Source: Deltaproteobacteria bacterium
GTDB taxonomy: Bacteria > Desulfobacterota > Desulfovibrionia > Desulfovibrionales > Desulfovibrionaceae
Length of the DNA: 7,565 nt
Direction: 5' to 3'
Assembly: GCA_031280335.1 (NCBI GenBank)
Contig: JAITGZ010000007.1
Span: forward strand, 1 to 7,565
Position numbers and translations under genes: made by a program. Position 1 is the stretch's first letter; each line of letters begins with the position of its first letter. The notes beneath the pieces are model-generated. The model ran no database searches. It was not told the DNA's origin and worked only from the letters and a program-made list of their open reading frames with translations. Of the stretch, positions 1 through 6,372 are shown piece by piece.

Positions 1-1
1 G

Positions 2-2908
2 GAGGCTCTGGGGCTGGAATTGCGTGACGCGCGGCTGGTCAAGGTCTTTACCCTGGCCGGGCTGGATGAGGCGCGCTGCCGGGATTTGCTGGAGCGCGGC
101 GCGCTCCATGACCCGGTGCTGCAGGAGGCTTCTCTTGAGCCTTTTGTTCTGGGCGCGGATTGGGTGGCGGAGGTGAGCTTTCGCCCCGGCGTAACCGATA
201 ATGAGGGACGCACGGCCCGCGAGACCGTGGCCTTGATTTTTCCGGAGCTTAAGGATGAAATTCAGGTTTATACCGCCGCGCAGTATCATTTGTATGGCGT
301 TCTTGAGCGCGGGCAGGCGGTTTTGGCGCTTACCGGTCTTTTGGCCAATGAGTTGATCCAGCGTTTTGAGCTGAAGAGCAAAGAAGAGTGGGGGGCCTGT
401 CCAGGGTTCAGCGCCCGTGAGTCCAGGGTGTTGGGCGCGGCGGTGGAACGGGTGGAGATCATCCCTTTGAGCGCCATGTCTGACGCGGATCTCATGGCCG
501 CCTGCCGTGAACGTACCTGGGCCTTGTCTTTGGAAGAGCTGCGCGCCATCCGGGCGCATTACGCCGATGAAGAGACAAGGGTGGAGCGCTCGCGGGCGGG
601 TTTGCCCCCCGACCCCCTGGATGCGGAAATGGAGGTGCTGGCCCAGACCTGGTCGGAACACTGCAAGCACAAGATTTTTGCGGCCCAAATCGAGTACGCC
701 CAAGGAGGTGCCCCTGGGGTGAAGCGCATAGACAGCCTGTACAAGACGCACATTCAGGATTGCACGCGCAAGCTGCGCGCGGCTAAGGGGGATAAGGATT
801 TTTGCCGGTCTGTATTTAAGGATAACGCCGGGGTGGTGCAATACGCCCCAGGCTATCACCTGTGCATCAAGGTGGAGACGCACAACAGCCCTTCAGCCCT
901 TGACCCTTACGGCGGGGCGCTCACCGGCATTGTGGGGGTGAACCGCGACCCCATGGGCACGGGCATGGGGGCGAATCTGCTCTGCAATATGGATGTGTTT
1001 TGTTTTGCTTCACCTTTTTACCGGGGCGGGCTGCCCCCCCGTCTGCTGCATCCCCGGCGGATCATGGAAGGGGTGCGTAAAGGGGTGGAGGATGGGGGCA
1101 ACAAATCCGGCATCCCCACGGTCAATGGCTCCGTGGTTTTTGACGAGCGCTTTTTGGGCAAGCCCCTGGTTTTTTGCGGCACGGTCGGGCTGATTCCTGA
1201 AGAAGTGAACGGAACCCCCGGCTATCTGAAAAAAGCCGAGCGCGGGCATATTATTGTTATGGCCGGGGGGCTCATCGGCAAGGACGGCATCCATGGGGCC
1301 ACTTTTTCTTCTGAAGAGCTGCACGAAGGCTCGCCGGCCACAGCGGTGCAGATTGGCGACCCCATAACGCAGCGCAAGCTTTACGACTTTATCATGACCG
1401 CGCGGGATTGCGGCCTGTACTCAGCCATTACGGATAACGGGGCCGGCGGGCTTTCATCCTCTGTGGGCGAAATGGCCCTGGACAGCGGCGGTTGCCGCCT
1501 GGACCTGCGTCTGGCCCCCCTGAAGTATGACGGGCTGCTCCCCTGGGAGATTCTGCTTTCCGAAGCCCAGGAGCGCATGACCCTGGCCGTGCCTCCGGGC
1601 AAGCTGGAGGCTTTTATGCGCCTGGCCCGCCGCATGGACGTACAGGCCACCGCCCTGGGCGAATTTACGGACAACGGCTATTTTCATGTAACGTACGGGG
1701 AAAAAACCGTGGCTTGGCTGCCCCTGCGCTTTATGCACGAGGGGCTGCCCCGTATGCGCCTTAAGGCCCGTTGGACGCCGCCCGTATATGACCGGGGGCA
1801 GCGGGCCGACACGCCCGAAGAAGGGCAAGGCGCGCTGCTGAAAAAAATGCTTGCCGGTCTGAATATTTGCAGCCGGGAATATATGATCCGCCAGTATGAC
1901 CATGAGGTCAAGGGTGCCGGCGTAATCAAGCCTCTGGTGGGGGCAAGGCGCGACGGCCCGGCGGACGCGGCGGTGCTGCGCCCGCGCCTGGATCGGCCGG
2001 AGGCATTGGTGCTGGCCCACGGCATCTGCCCCAAATTCAGCGATTATGACACTTACTGGATGGCGGCCAACGCCATTGACGAGGCCGTACGTAACGCCGT
2101 GGCCGTGGGCGCGGACCCGGAACGCCTGGCCGGGGTGGATAATTTTTGCTGGTGCGACCCGGTGGAAACGGAAAAAAATCCGGACGGTGCCTATAAATTG
2201 GCCCAGCTCGTCCGGGCCTGCGAGGCCCTGGAAGATTTTTGTCTGGCCTACGGCATCCCCTGCATTTCCGGCAAGGATTCCATGAAAAACGACTACAGCG
2301 GCGGCGGGGTGAAGATTTCCATCCCGCCCACGCTGCTTTTTTCTTTGCTGGGCTTCATGGATGACGCGGCCAGGGCGGTGAGCAGCGACTTCAAGCGGCC
2401 CGGCGATCTGGTGTTCATCCTGGGCACGACCAGGCGCGAGCTGGCCGGGAGCGAACTCATGCGCCTTATGGGTCTTAAGGGCGGCCGTGTGCCGGAGGTG
2501 GAGGCCGCCCCCTCCCTGGCCCGCTACCGCGCCCTGCACCAGGCCATGTGCCAGGGGCTGGTCAGCGCCTGCCATGATCTCTCCGATGGCGGCCTGGCCG
2601 TGGCTCTGGCGGAAATGTCCCTGGCCGGACGCCTGGGCGCGGACCTGAACCTGGACCATCTGCCCCTGCAAGGCGAACTGACCCTGACCGAGCTTTTGTA
2701 CAGCGAATCCGCCGGCCGCCTGCTGGTCAGCGTGCCCCCTGAAGCATCCGATCCCTTTACCGCGCTCTTTCAGGGGCAGCCTCACGCCTGCCTGGGCGCG
2801 GTGAACTCCGGCCCGGAGCTTGTCTTGCGCCGTGAAGACAAAATAATACTGCGCGAAAATACGGAAGGTCTGGCCGCAGCTTTTAAAAGCACTTTCGCGG
2901 GTTTTTAG
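2..2908 (+). CDS. purL: Phosphoribosylformylglycinamidine synthase, PurS-like/PurL fusion (5' partial)
   Basis: This enzyme makes formylglycinamidine ribonucleotide from FGAR, glutamine and ATP, the fourth step of de novo purine synthesis, in the cytoplasm. Residues are counted from the TTG at base 20. The N-terminal ~120 residues look like the PurS-like region of large FGAM synthases (e.g. VKVFTLAGL). The first AIR-synthase-like half follows, with TWSEHCKHK at ~210-218 and VETHNSPS at ~285-292. The second half has GICPKFSDYDTYW at ~668, GKDSMK at ~751-756 and CHDLSDGG at ~851-858. The protein ends soon after, with no class I glutaminase domain, so a separate PurQ should supply ammonia. The reading frame is open to the left edge (codons before base 20 read EALGLE), so the TTG at 20 is probably internal and the real start lies outside the window. 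It converges with the ATPase gene, 14 bp away. Confidence 0.95.
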   Translation, partial: EALGLELRDARLVKVFTLAGLDEARCRDLLERGALHDPVLQEASLEPFVLGADWVAEVSFRPGVTDNEGRTARETVALIFPELKDEIQVYTAAQYHLYGVLERGQAVLALTGLLANELIQRFELKSKEEWGACPGFSARESRVLGAAVERVEIIPLSAMSDADLMAACRERTWALSLEELRAIRAHYADEETRVERSRAGLPPDPLDAEMEVLAQTWSEHCKHKIFAAQIEYAQGGAPGVKRIDSLYKTHIQDCTRKLRAAKGDKDFCRSVFKDNAGVVQYAPGYHLCIKVETHNSPSALDPYGGALTGIVGVNRDPMGTGMGANLLCNMDVFCFASPFYRGGLPPRLLHPRRIMEGVRKGVEDGGNKSGIPTVNGSVVFDERFLGKPLVFCGTVGLIPEEVNGTPGYLKKAERGHIIVMAGGLIGKDGIHGATFSSEELHEGSPATAVQIGDPITQRKLYDFIMTARDCGLYSAITDNGAGGLSSSVGEMALDSGGCRLDLRLAPLKYDGLLPWEILLSEAQERMTLAVPPGKLEAFMRLARRMDVQATALGEFTDNGYFHVTYGEKTVAWLPLRFMHEGLPRMRLKARWTPPVYDRGQRADTPEEGQGALLKKMLAGLNICSREYMIRQYDHEVKGAGVIKPLVGARRDGPADAAVLRPRLDRPEALVLAHGICPKFSDYDTYWMAANAIDEAVRNAVAVGADPERLAGVDNFCWCDPVETEKNPDGAYKLAQLVRACEALEDFCLAYGIPCISGKDSMKNDYSGGGVKISIPPTLLFSLLGFMDDAARAVSSDFKRPGDLVFILGTTRRELAGSELMRLMGLKGGRVPEVEAAPSLARYRALHQAMCQGLVSACHDLSDGGLAVALAEMSLAGRLGADLNLDHLPLQGELTLTELLYSESAGRLLVSVPPEASDPFTALFQGQPHACLGAVNSGPELVLRREDKIILRENTEGLAAAFKSTFAGF

Positions 2909-2922
2909 GGCGATTTTTTCGA

Positions 2923-3612
2923 CTATCCTTGCAGCGTTCTGCCGTCGCCCATGGTGATGGAGCGGCTGGTCCAGCTTGCGAATTCCGGGTTGTGTGTGAC
3001 CATGATGATGCTTAGTCCTTCCCGGTTAAGATCGCGCAAGAGCTGGATGATGGAGGTGCCGGTTACGGAATCCAGGCTGCCGGTGGGCTCATCGGCAAAG
3101 AGAATGCGCGCCCCTCGCGCCAGGGCGCGGGCAATGGCCACCCGTTGTTGTTCCCCGCCGGAGAGCCTGCCGGGCAGGGAATTTTCTTTGCCGCTCAGGC
3201 CGACCTTTTCCAGCATACGGCGGGCGTTGTCCTGTTCCTGGGCGGTGATGGGGGAGAGGCCGCGCAAAAAGGGCAGCAGGACGTTTTCCAGGGCGGAAAG
3301 GTAGGGCAGCAGGTGGTGCTGCTGAAAGACCACGGCGAAATCCCGGCGGCGCAGATGGTTGCGTTCGTTGTCCGGCGCGGCGCAGATGTCGCGGCCCTGA
3401 AAAAGCACTTTTCCGGCATCCGGCAGGATGAGGGAGGATAATATGTGCAGCAGGGTGGATTTGCCGGAGCCGGAGCGCCCCAGAATGCTCAGGAATTCGC
3501 CTTGTTCCAGGTGCATATTCAGATGATCCACCGCTGGTTTTTCCGCGCCGGGGTGTGTTTTAACCAGATTCAGGGCGTGCAGCAGGCAGGGGGCGGCGGG
3601 GGTTGCGGACAT
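2923..3612 (-). CDS. ABC transporter ATP-binding protein, LolD/MacB type
   Basis: This is the cytoplasmic ATPase that powers the neighbouring FtsX-type permease. All ABC nucleotide-binding motifs are intact in 229 residues: Walker A GRSGSGKST (45-53), Q-loop Gln97 in VFQQHHLLPYL, signature LSGGEQQR (150-157), Walker B ILFADEP (170-176), D-loop SLD (179-181) and H-loop His207. FADEPTGSLD and the length of about 230 residues are typical of the LolD/MacB/FtsE branch, which pairs with FtsX-fold permeases rather than classical importer permeases. The ATG lies 4 bp after the permease stop with no clear Shine-Dalgarno, which suggests translational coupling. It is the last gene of the leftward operon, and no strong terminator is visible before purL. 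Context suggests the ATPase of a P19-associated iron system (the Cj1663 role in Campylobacter). That role is inferred from gene order, not from the protein itself. Confidence 0.9.
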   Translation of the reverse strand: MSATPAAPCLLHALNLVKTHPGAEKPAVDHLNMHLEQGEFLSILGRSGSGKSTLLHILSSLILPDAGKVLFQGRDICAAPDNERNHLRRRDFAVVFQQHHLLPYLSALENVLLPFLRGLSPITAQEQDNARRMLEKVGLSGKENSLPGRLSGGEQQRVAIARALARGARILFADEPTGSLDSVTGTSIIQLLRDLNREGLSIIMVTHNPEFASWTSRSITMGDGRTLQG

Positions 3613-3616
3613 GAGC

Positions 3617-4819
3617 TTACAGGGCGATGAGGGCTTCCGCCGGCTCCACCCGGCTGGCAGATCGGGCCGGGAGTATGGCGGCCAGGGCGGCGGCCAGGGC
3701 GGCGGCCAGGCTGACGGCCATAAAGTTCAGGAGATCAAAATCCAGGCCCGCGTTTTCCGCCAATTGAAGGCGGTTTAACACATAAGAGGATAAAAAGCGC
3801 CCGGCGGCATAGCCTGCGGCCCCGGACAAAAAGCCCATGCCCGCGGCTTCGGAGACAAACACGGCAAAGACGCGGGCGCGGGAGAAACCCACGGCGCGCA
3901 TAAGGCCGATTTCGCGGCGGCGTTCCGCCACGGCGGAAAACATGGACATGATCAGCATGGCGCAGGCGGTAACCAGGATGACCAGGCTGACGGAAAAGGC
4001 CAGATTTTGGGCGAAATTCACCGCGTACATGCGCGTTTCCGCCACTTGGGCCAGGGCGCGCGTTTCCGCCCCGGGCAGGGCGGCGCTCAGTTGTTCCACC
4101 AGATCCTCAATGGGGCAGCCGGAGCAGAGCGCGGCCACTTCAATGAAAGACGCCAGGCCGGGTTTGTCGGCCATGGCCTGGGCCAGCCCCAGGGGCACAA
4201 AAATTACGCTGTCGTCATCGCTGCCGGTACTGCGCAGTACGCCGCCCAAACGCAGGGCGCGGCCGTTGATTTCCAGATCCTGCCCCGGAGTCAGGCCAAG
4301 TTTTTCCGCCGCCAGGGCGCCGGCCAAGGCCGGCACCGGTTCCCCCGGCGCGTCCGGGCCGGGGGAGGACAGGCTCCCCGCCGCTGCTTCCCAATAGGAT
4401 TTGAGCGCTATTTCCTGCTCAAAGTCCACTCCCACCACGGCCACGGAGCTTTCCTGGCGCGCGCCGCCGCTTATGCGCGCCGCGGTCAGCATCTTGGGGG
4501 CAATGACCGCGATATTGGCGCGCAAGGGGATGCGGTTGATGGCCGTGATGGCTTCACCCAGAAACAAAGGGCGCTCGTCCAGGGAAACGTCGCCCAGGGA
4601 ATAGCCGCCATAACTGATGTTCAGGCTCTCTTTTTTGGGGGTGATAAGGATATTCGCGCCGTAACTGATGAGTTTTTTTTCAAAACTTTCGCCAATCATC
4701 CCGGAAACGCGGTGCAGCCCGGTCATGGAGGCCAGACCCAAGGTCAACACGGCGATGAGCAGGAGGGTGCGCGGCCACTTGGCCTTGGCATGGCGCAGGG
4801 GTATGGTGAACAAGGTCAT
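3617..4819 (-). CDS. FtsX/MacB-type ABC transporter permease with periplasmic CxxC
   Basis: Inner-membrane permease of 400 residues with MacB/LolC topology: TM1 at ~17-35, a large periplasmic domain at ~40-270, then three helices at ~272-294, ~317-342 and ~363-384. After TM2 the loop ERRREIGLMRAVGFSR (299-314) is the characteristic FtsX-domain cytoplasmic motif that contacts the ATPase. Such permeases usually work as mechanotransmission devices or exporters rather than as channels for small substrates. The periplasmic domain carries CSGC at 232-235, a possible disulfide or metal site facing the same compartment as the DUF2318 protein. The gene starts 9 bp after the DUF2318 stop, with only a weak ribosome-binding site. 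A short Ala/Leu-rich DNA repeat encodes part of the last helix. The gene order matches the Campylobacter P19 locus, where two such permeases occur; here there is one, implying a homodimer. The substrate is unknown. Confidence 0.88.
   Translation of the reverse strand: MTLFTIPLRHAKAKWPRTLLLIAVLTLGLASMTGLHRVSGMIGESFEKKLISYGANILITPKKESLNISYGGYSLGDVSLDERPLFLGEAITAINRIPLRANIAVIAPKMLTAARISGGARQESSVAVVGVDFEQEIALKSYWEAAAGSLSSPGPDAPGEPVPALAGALAAEKLGLTPGQDLEINGRALRLGGVLRSTGSDDDSVIFVPLGLAQAMADKPGLASFIEVAALCSGCPIEDLVEQLSAALPGAETRALAQVAETRMYAVNFAQNLAFSVSLVILVTACAMLIMSMFSAVAERRREIGLMRAVGFSRARVFAVFVSEAAGMGFLSGAAGYAAGRFLSSYVLNRLQLAENAGLDFDLLNFMAVSLAAALAAALAAILPARSASRVEPAEALIAL
3677..3712. repeat. 12-bp tandem repeat, three copies, in the permease gene
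   Basis: The unit GGCGGCCAGGGC occurs twice perfectly (3677-3688 and 3689-3700). A third copy (3701-3712) differs in its last two bases. It lies in frame inside the last transmembrane segment of the permease and encodes an alternating Ala-Ala-Ala-Leu pattern (about residues 371-382). Because 12 bp is four codons, gain or loss of a unit would change helix length without a frameshift. It may simply be low-complexity hydrophobic coding sequence in a GC-rich genome. Confidence 0.8.
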
Positions 4820-4828
4820 GGGAATTGT

Positions 4829-5296
4829 CTAGGAAGGCTTGAAATAACGCTCGCCTTCCCGCGCCAGCTCGGCGGCGGGGATGCTGAAGATGTCGTCCTT
4901 CAGATCAAAGCGCAAAGGATGGGGGTTGCAGCCGCCCTTGACCTCGCCGATGCGCGTAAGGGGGAACTTTTGGCCGCAGTTGACGCAGCGCATGAAGCTG
5001 TCCTGCTGCTTGTAGCCTTTGTCTTCTTTCCAGCAAACCTCACAGGCGTCCAGAGCGGCGCGTATGGTATTGCCGCTGTCCCGCACCAGAAAAAAACGCA
5101 CGTTCATGCGCCCTTCGCGGTAACTGTAGTGCTTGGCCTGGCCAGCGCCCAAAGCGGAAACATCCACGCGGATCAATCCGCCCTCGGCGCGCACGCTTTC
5201 CCCCTCGCCGCCGAAAATACTCGGCCAGGCAGCCAAGGCCGCGCCGCCGCAAGACAGCGAAAACAGACAAATAAAAAATAATTTACGTAAGAACAT
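4829..5296 (-). CDS. Secreted DUF2318-family cysteine-motif protein
   Basis: Predicted periplasmic protein of 155 residues. I chose the ATG at 5296 because an AGAGGTT ribosome-binding site lies 10 bp upstream. The in-frame TTG at 5308 would abut that site. The N-terminus is a signal peptide: two basic residues (LRK), a hydrophobic core, and a likely signal peptidase I cut after ALA at about residue 22. The mature part has the DUF2318 cysteine pattern: CEVC (85-88), GYKQQ, CVNC followed by GQKF (104-111), and GGCNPHP (121-127). These five cysteines suggest metal or redox binding; this is known as a pattern of the family, and its biochemistry is not well established. In Campylobacter the DUF2318 protein Cj1660 sits between P19 and FtsX-type permeases in an iron-uptake locus. 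Here the same neighbour order follows, but P19 and Ftr1 are not in the window. First gene of a three-gene leftward operon. Confidence 0.85.
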   Translation of the reverse strand: MFLRKLFFICLFSLSCGGAALAAWPSIFGGEGESVRAEGGLIRVDVSALGAGQAKHYSYREGRMNVRFFLVRDSGNTIRAALDACEVCWKEDKGYKQQDSFMRCVNCGQKFPLTRIGEVKGGCNPHPLRFDLKDDIFSIPAAELAREGERYFKPS

Positions 5297-5322
5297 GCTC
5301 GTTAACAACCTCTTTTGTCATA

Positions 5323-5351
5323 ACCATAACATTGCGCAAAGATTTTGTAAA
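5323..5351 (-). promoter_or_regulatory. Sigma70-like promoter for the DUF2318 operon
   Basis: On the - strand, TTTACA (5351-5346) is separated by exactly 17 bp from TATGGT (5328-5323), giving matches of 5/6 and 4/6 to the consensus. A start near 5316 would leave a leader of about 20 nt that includes the AGAGG ribosome-binding site. The direct repeat GTTATG-GTTATG overlaps the -10 element, but I do not see a convincing Fur palindrome. No experimental support is possible from sequence alone. Confidence 0.5.
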
Positions 5352-5453
5352 GAACGGGCGGAGGCAAGGACAGCAAGAGAGTCTTGGGGCGGGAACCCCA
5401 AGAGGCTTACCCCAACCGGCACGGCGGGCGTGGTCGAGGGCCGGGCGAGGTGA
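5352..5453. other. GC-rich intergenic island with hairpin, possible dispersed repeat
   Basis: Between AT-rich promoter regions on each side lies a block of about 100 bp that is strongly GC-rich and has no convincing gene or ribosome-binding site. It contains the hairpin TCTTGGGG / CCCCAAGA (5382-5389 and 5396-5403, 8-bp stem, 6-nt loop), followed by a second ACCCCAA at 5409-5415. Neither strand has a T-run after the hairpin, so it is a poor terminator. The sharp compositional edges, one of them directly against the -35 element of the DUF2318 promoter, suggest an inserted small repeat or REP-like unit. That is an inference from one copy. Confidence 0.4.
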
Positions 5454-5467
5454 TGGTTTAGGGCATG

Positions 5468-5517
5468 ACAGCCGTAAAAATTTGAAAAAATCAAAATTAA
5501 TTTGCGCCAACGGCTGT
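5468..5517. repeat. Inverted repeat ACAGCCGT/ACGGCTGT upstream of the amino acid importer
   Basis: Perfect 8-bp arms at 5468-5475 and 5510-5517 enclose a very AT-rich 34-bp centre. A nested TTTGA / TCAAA inverted repeat (5481-5485 and 5491-5495) lies inside. The right arm falls within the candidate promoter spacer of the permease gene, so it could be an operator or a leader structure. No gene reads into it from the left on the + strand, so a terminator role is unlikely despite the following ATTTTTAT. Confidence 0.55.
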
Positions 5518-5528
5518 ATTTTTATAGT
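5502..5528 (+). promoter_or_regulatory. Candidate promoter for the amino acid ABC importer
   Basis: TATAGT (5523-5528) matches the -10 consensus at 5/6. The best upstream element, TTGCGC (5502-5507), is only 15 bp away; reading TTTGCG one base earlier gives 16 bp. A second possible -10, TATATT, lies near 5549. The choice between them is not settled by sequence. Any of these would transcribe the permease gene starting at 5578. Confidence 0.3.
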
Positions 5529-5577
5529 CTTAATCGCCGCATGGCATTTATATTCTTGATGAGCGAGGAAGGGGCAA

Positions 5578-6372
5578 ATGAAAGAAGAACAACATCCGCC
5601 GCGGGTGATTGAAATAGGCGATGGCGCGTCCATTCCCGACCCTTCCGACACCAGGCTGATCACCGCCTGGTCTGTTTCCTTTGCGGGCGCGGTGGCCGCT
5701 GTATTTTTTCTGTGCGTTTTTTATCCCGACCCATATTGGACCATCATGAAGTTTTTGCCTGATGGGATCATCATAACCTTTAAGATCACCATTTTGGGCA
5801 TACTGGCGGCCATTCCCATCGGCTTCGCCACCGGTTTGGGGCGTTTGTCCGGCAATCGGGTGATTAATCTGGCGGCCTCCATTTATGTGGAGGTTATCCG
5901 GGGCATCCCGCTCCTGGTGCAGCTTTGTTTTATCTATTACGGCCTGGGGCGTGTGGTACGTATGCCGGATCTCATGGCCGCGGTAACGGCCATGGCCATT
6001 TGCTACGGCGCGTATATGGGCGAGGTTTTTCGGGCGGGCATCAGCGCCATTGACCGGGGCCAGACCGAGGCGGCGCGTTCTTTGGGCTTCAACCGGACGG
6101 AAACCATGCTCCTGGTGGTGCTGCCCCAAGCCTGGCGCACCATCCTGCCCCCTGTGGGCAACGAGTTCATCGCCCTGCTCAAGGATACCTCGCTGGTCTC
6201 CATCATGGCCATGACCAATATCCTGCAGCGCGGCCGCGAATACGCCAGCCGTACCTATGAGGTGTTTGAAACCTACCTCATGGTGGCCCTGCTTTATCTT
6301 TTAATCACCCTGCTGCTTTCCAAGGGGGTGAGCCTTATGGAGGCGAGGCTGAACTATTATGGACGCAAGTGA
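5578..6372 (+). CDS. Polar amino acid ABC transporter permease (HisM/GlnP family)
   Basis: Inner-membrane permease of 264 residues. After a polar cytoplasmic N-terminal tail of about 28 residues there are about six membrane segments (approximately 29-48, 62-88, 98-122, 130-150, 190-215 and 230-250). Family motifs are clear: YVEVIRGIPLLVQL (103-116) and the EAA loop beginning EAARSLGFNRTE (164-175) and continuing to LPQAW, which docks on the ATPase. This family takes up glutamine, glutamate, histidine, arginine and similar substrates; the sequence does not say which. The ATG has a strong GAGGAAGGGG ribosome-binding site. It overlaps the ATPase gene by 14 bp, so the two are cotranscribed. Many such systems use two different permeases; only one is present here, implying a homodimer. 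No substrate-binding protein gene is adjacent. Confidence 0.92.
   Translation: MKEEQHPPRVIEIGDGASIPDPSDTRLITAWSVSFAGAVAAVFFLCVFYPDPYWTIMKFLPDGIIITFKITILGILAAIPIGFATGLGRLSGNRVINLAASIYVEVIRGIPLLVQLCFIYYGLGRVVRMPDLMAAVTAMAICYGAYMGEVFRAGISAIDRGQTEAARSLGFNRTETMLLVVLPQAWRTILPPVGNEFIALLKDTSLVSIMAMTNILQRGREYASRTYEVFETYLMVALLYLLITLLLSKGVSLMEARLNYYGRK

Noticed and set aside
1454..2785. Long open frame (443 codons) on the - strand opposite purL
   Set aside because: It is antisense to strongly conserved purL motifs, has a His/Gln/Gly-rich composition typical of a GC-rich shadow frame, and resembles no protein family.
2879..2890. 12-bp palindrome GCTTTTAAAAGC near the end of purL
   Set aside because: It lies in coding sequence, has no loop to form a useful RNA hairpin, and is AT-rich enough to arise by chance.
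4007..5281. Long open frame (424 codons) on the + strand opposite the permease and DUF2318 genes
   Set aside because: The opposite strand encodes recognisable FtsX and DUF2318 proteins. This frame is a Gly/Gln/His-rich shadow crossing two genes.
5297..5308. TTG start at 5308 for the DUF2318 protein
   Set aside because: The AGAGG ribosome-binding site would directly abut it. The ATG at 5296 has proper spacing and gives a clean signal peptide.
5310..5335. Fur-box-like AT-rich repeat over the DUF2318 promoter
   Set aside because: It is a direct repeat (GTTATG twice) rather than the palindromic or hexamer array expected for Fur, with too few matches to call.
5382..5403. Hairpin TCTTGGGG/CCCCAAGA as a terminator
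   Set aside because: There is no T-run after it on either strand, and no gene ends near it, because both neighbouring genes point away.
5541..5577. ATG at 5541 as a leader peptide or earlier permease start
   Set aside because: It is out of frame with the permease, has no good ribosome-binding site, and the ATG at 5578 has a strong one.
5548..6129. Open frame on the - strand opposite the amino acid permease
   Set aside because: It overlaps the conserved EAA-loop permease and its promoter, and its composition is that of a shadow frame.
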